Source: SIAJ01 sp036266155
GTDB lineage: Bacteria > Planctomycetota > Planctomycetia > Gemmatales > Gemmataceae
Direction of reading: 5' to 3'
Assembly: GCA_036266155.1 (NCBI GenBank)
Contig: DATANR010000428.1
Span: 1 to 8,527, forward strand
DNA length: 8,527 bases
The notes under the pieces were generated by a model, which saw only the letters and a list, made by a program, of their open reading frames with translations, did not search any database and was not told where the DNA came from. A program made the position numbers and the translations under genes. Positions 7,801-8,527 of the stretch are shown piece after piece; position 1 is the first letter of the stretch; every line of letters starts with the position of its first letter.

Positions 7801-8139
7801 GTTGCCCGTCAGCTGTTTGAGCGCGACCGTCCGGCCGCTTTGACGGTCGACGGCCTGGAAGACCGTTCCCATCCCTCCGTGGCCAATTTCGGTAACGATT
7901 TGGTAGCGACTCGCCGCTGCCGACAGAGCGGCCGTTCCAGTCCCCGCCGTCATCCGCAGAATGATCCCCAAATCGTCCTCGCCGCTCAACTGGTCCAGCC
8001 GATCCGCGCATTGACGGCAGCCACTCTCAAGATGCGCCGTCACCCGGTCGATGTCGGCGACGGGCAGGAGCCCCCAGTCGAAGGAACGCAGTTCGTCCTC
8101 GGTCAAGCAACCTGATGCGATCGGTTCATTCGTTCGCAT
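4843..8139 (-). CDS. Planctomycete Ser/Thr protein kinase with zinc-finger-like N-terminus, membrane span and two WD40 propellers
   Basis: 1098 residues from the ATG at 8139; a GTG at 8187 would add 16 Arg-rich residues and is less likely. Residues 11-50 resemble the anti-sigma zinc-binding segment (H36-x4-C41-x2-C44). The kinase domain spans about 79-340: glycine loop IGHGGMGTVF (85-94), VALK with K108, E127, HRDLKPGN (199-206; D201, K203, N206), DFG (219-221) and GTPEYMPPEQ (241-250). All catalytic residues are present, so it should be an active Hanks-type kinase. A single membrane helix at about 368-392 is followed by an Arg/Glu/Ala-rich helix to ~430, so the propellers are expected on the far side of the membrane from the kinase. 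From ~480 to the end I count 14 WD-repeat endings (VWD/LWD-type), enough for two seven-bladed propellers that may sense or dock partners. It lies divergent to the ECF sigma start at 8230; kinases of this kind often work with a nearby ECF sigma factor in Planctomycetota. Substrate unknown. Confidence 0.92.
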   Translation of the reverse strand: MRTNEPIASGCLTEDELRSFDWGLLPVADIDRVTAHLESGCRQCADRLDQLSGEDDLGIILRMTAGTGTAALSAAASRYQIVTEIGHGGMGTVFQAVDRQSGRTVALKQLTGNLARNPVGVARFRQEVKALASIEHPHVVRLYDSDLDSSAPFLVMEWVDGEPLSQRLNGRPLPPSEAARLIQLVAEAVHAAHVVGILHRDLKPGNILITRAGEPKVSDFGLARPVGGLEGRLTEAGVLVGTPEYMPPEQALGEWTALTPAADVYGLGATLYELLTGRPPFRGPSTLSVLDQVRGADPLPPNQLQPGVPGDLQTICLKCLEKVPTARYESAAALAQDLERWQRGRPILARPAGRIERALKWARRNTAIAWLVAAVVVTMVAGLAVSTTFAVLASGRADAARRAEDHATRQAADEQRSREEAEAIAYRLTMRDADREWVDGRADKAVSLLATCPERLQGWEWHYLVRRCGQDESLVAAQAGGILAFGLLRDGKRIRFLGADGRIRVVHLATRQSIGEPLAVCEPQAARGAAVAFDRTGQFLAVRPADDPRITLWDLDRGHRIRDWEFPSYPILALSRDGGRLAAGSADGFNLAVWDTATGDAIFREQVGKVGDSGLGNQSLEKIRSLAFSSDGQRLAMGTRDRAVVWNLSKKEQPRLVPGHHRFSGGELHGVLTVALTGPDDSLLVTGAYVDPRVPDRAELLLHDLRGGQLPLVLADDLRRYEPFGISGDGSRLAYQGGRGTVVIRDVATGNEVARVRTVGQLPAPTFAPDGTLVVGTGRGVEAWDTAHPLGGDIIQQGGKEGVFGLVVSEDGRIVIFTAPGDAAHPQDVRLCVWDRAAGRAAAFLSLGVKKLAPSALALSRDGKSLAVGLPRGQGVQVWDWRNQNQLALLTGASGDVPSVAFTDSGRVVAGINTGQILEWDLQRPSAPRELYRHFHHLVCLAFSPDGTMAAVGGSGPDGSRVAVIKVESGKVVQTLTTDATQATSVAFSPDGRRLAVSTFGPATVQVWDLDTSARLAQAAEAHNQVAPVTLFSADGRRVVTGSHDGTVKVWDAARCSEMLILRSHMAAVNRGVMLPGGLLFTSSWDGTVREWDGRNTK

Positions 8140-8229
8140 CGTGACTTCGCCTCTACGACGGGGTACACTTCGCAGGTTCGGATCCACCTAGATATGACCG
8201 TACCGTGACACGATCCGCAAGGGGCTTTC
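8140..8229. promoter_or_regulatory. Divergent control region between kinase and sigma factor
   Basis: The 90-base gap between the two opposing start codons must hold promoters for both genes. No clear -35/-10 pair is visible. A short direct repeat reads CGGTACGGT on the minus strand (around 8198-8206). A plus-strand AAGGGG ribosome site at 8219-8224, 5 bases before the ATG at 8230, supports the sigma start. Shared control of kinase and sigma factor is inferred from the arrangement. Confidence 0.4.
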
Positions 8230-8386
8230 ATGTCGGACCGCTCAGACGCCCCGCCGGTAACTCACGGTTACGCAACCCGAGCGTCCCTCATCGCCCGCCT
8301 ACAGGGATCAGACCCTACCGGTTGGGAGCGCCTCGTGGGCCTCTACCGGCCCCTCCTTTGGCACTGGGCCCGCCGGAGCGGTATGC
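8230..8386 (+). pseudogene. ECF sigma factor, N-terminal fragment cut off by the right repeat
   Basis: Only the first ~53 codons are native: MSDRSDAPP, TRASLIARLQ at 17-26, then GWERLVGLYRPLLWHWARRS (31-50) and GMR. This is the standard opening of planctomycete ECF sigma factors: a TRxSLLxRL lead-in followed by the first helices of region 2. The next residues should be the DADA-D-QEV motif; instead the frame enters the repeat and reads VNAEREVQRL with no family resemblance, remaining open to the window end. The start is supported by AAGGGG 5 bases upstream. Rest of region 2 (promoter -10 contacts) and region 4 (-35 contacts) are absent, so this copy cannot work as a sigma factor as seen here. 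It lies divergent to the kinase, its probable functional partner. Real disruption by an insertion sequence and an assembly break are both possible. Confidence 0.8.
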
Positions 8387-8527
8387 GTGTAAACGCCGAA
8401 CGAGAAGTGCAGCGCCTGCCGGCCGAGAAATGTAGCGCTCCGTGCCAATTGATCCGTTCTGGGCGGCACCGCCGGCCGACCAGAACCCAACCCGTCACTC
8501 CGCCGATGATGCGGCGGGTTCCCGCCG
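8387..8527 (+). mobile_element. Right copy of 141-bp inverted repeat, probable IS21-type insertion sequence end
   Basis: This is a perfect inverted copy of 1-141. The junction lies within codon 53 of the ECF sigma factor that starts at 8230. The first base (G at 8387) may be a chance match between the two flanks, so the element proper probably starts at the TG at 8388. The last 16 bases (CGGCGGG, TT, CCCGCCG) are a short hairpin mirrored at the other end. No target-site duplication can be tested because only one side of each copy is visible. Confidence 0.75.
8395..8438 (+). repeat. Two 21-bp terminal direct repeats, right copy
   Basis: Mirror of the left pair: units at 8395-8415 and 8418-8438, 17 of 21 bases identical, period 23 bp, starting 7 bases inside the TG tip. 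They are likely transposase-binding sites of the insertion sequence. Confidence 0.6.

Noticed and set aside
1..8527. CRISPR array, tRNA or rRNA
   Set aside because: No regularly spaced repeats, and no cloverleaf or conserved rRNA segment noticed on either strand.

Overview
The window looks like a contig from a GC-rich planctomycete, most likely of the Gemmata type. The main evidence is an ECF sigma factor start lying divergently beside a very large Ser/Thr kinase that carries an N-terminal zinc-finger-like segment, one membrane span and a long WD40 C-terminus. That combination is typical of Planctomycetota. Shine-Dalgarno sites before three genes fit a bacterial genome. Assignments rest on reading motifs by eye; no database search was possible.

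Layout from left to right. Bases 1-141 and 8387-8527 are perfect inverted copies of one sequence. It has the look of one end of an IS21-type insertion sequence: a TGTAAACG tip and two 21-bp direct repeats. About 142-3294 holds a minus-strand operon read right to left: a 213-aa membrane/coiled-coil protein, an 87-aa (or shorter) protein, a 524-aa VirD4/TraG-like coupling ATPase, and a winged-helix replication-relaxation-like protein whose 3' end runs into the left repeat. The operon is preceded by a promoter with a perfect TTGACA box and an AT-rich 16-bp palindrome over its -10 region. 3294-4238 encodes a 314-aa protein of unknown function (minus) with a strong ribosome binding site and an intrinsic terminator just upstream. 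4304-4842 has no convincing intact gene but contains the tail of a possible decayed one. 4843-8139 is the kinase (minus). 8230-8386 is the first ~53 codons of the ECF sigma factor (plus), cut off by the right repeat.

Two modules are therefore present: a conjugation/mobilisation operon of a plasmid or integrative element, and a sigma/kinase signalling pair. Both are truncated where they meet the same repeat. The 141-base length equals a common final k-mer size of metagenome assemblers, so the contig probably stops inside a longer, multi-copy insertion sequence. The inverted repeats should not be read as the true ends of a transposon without checking.
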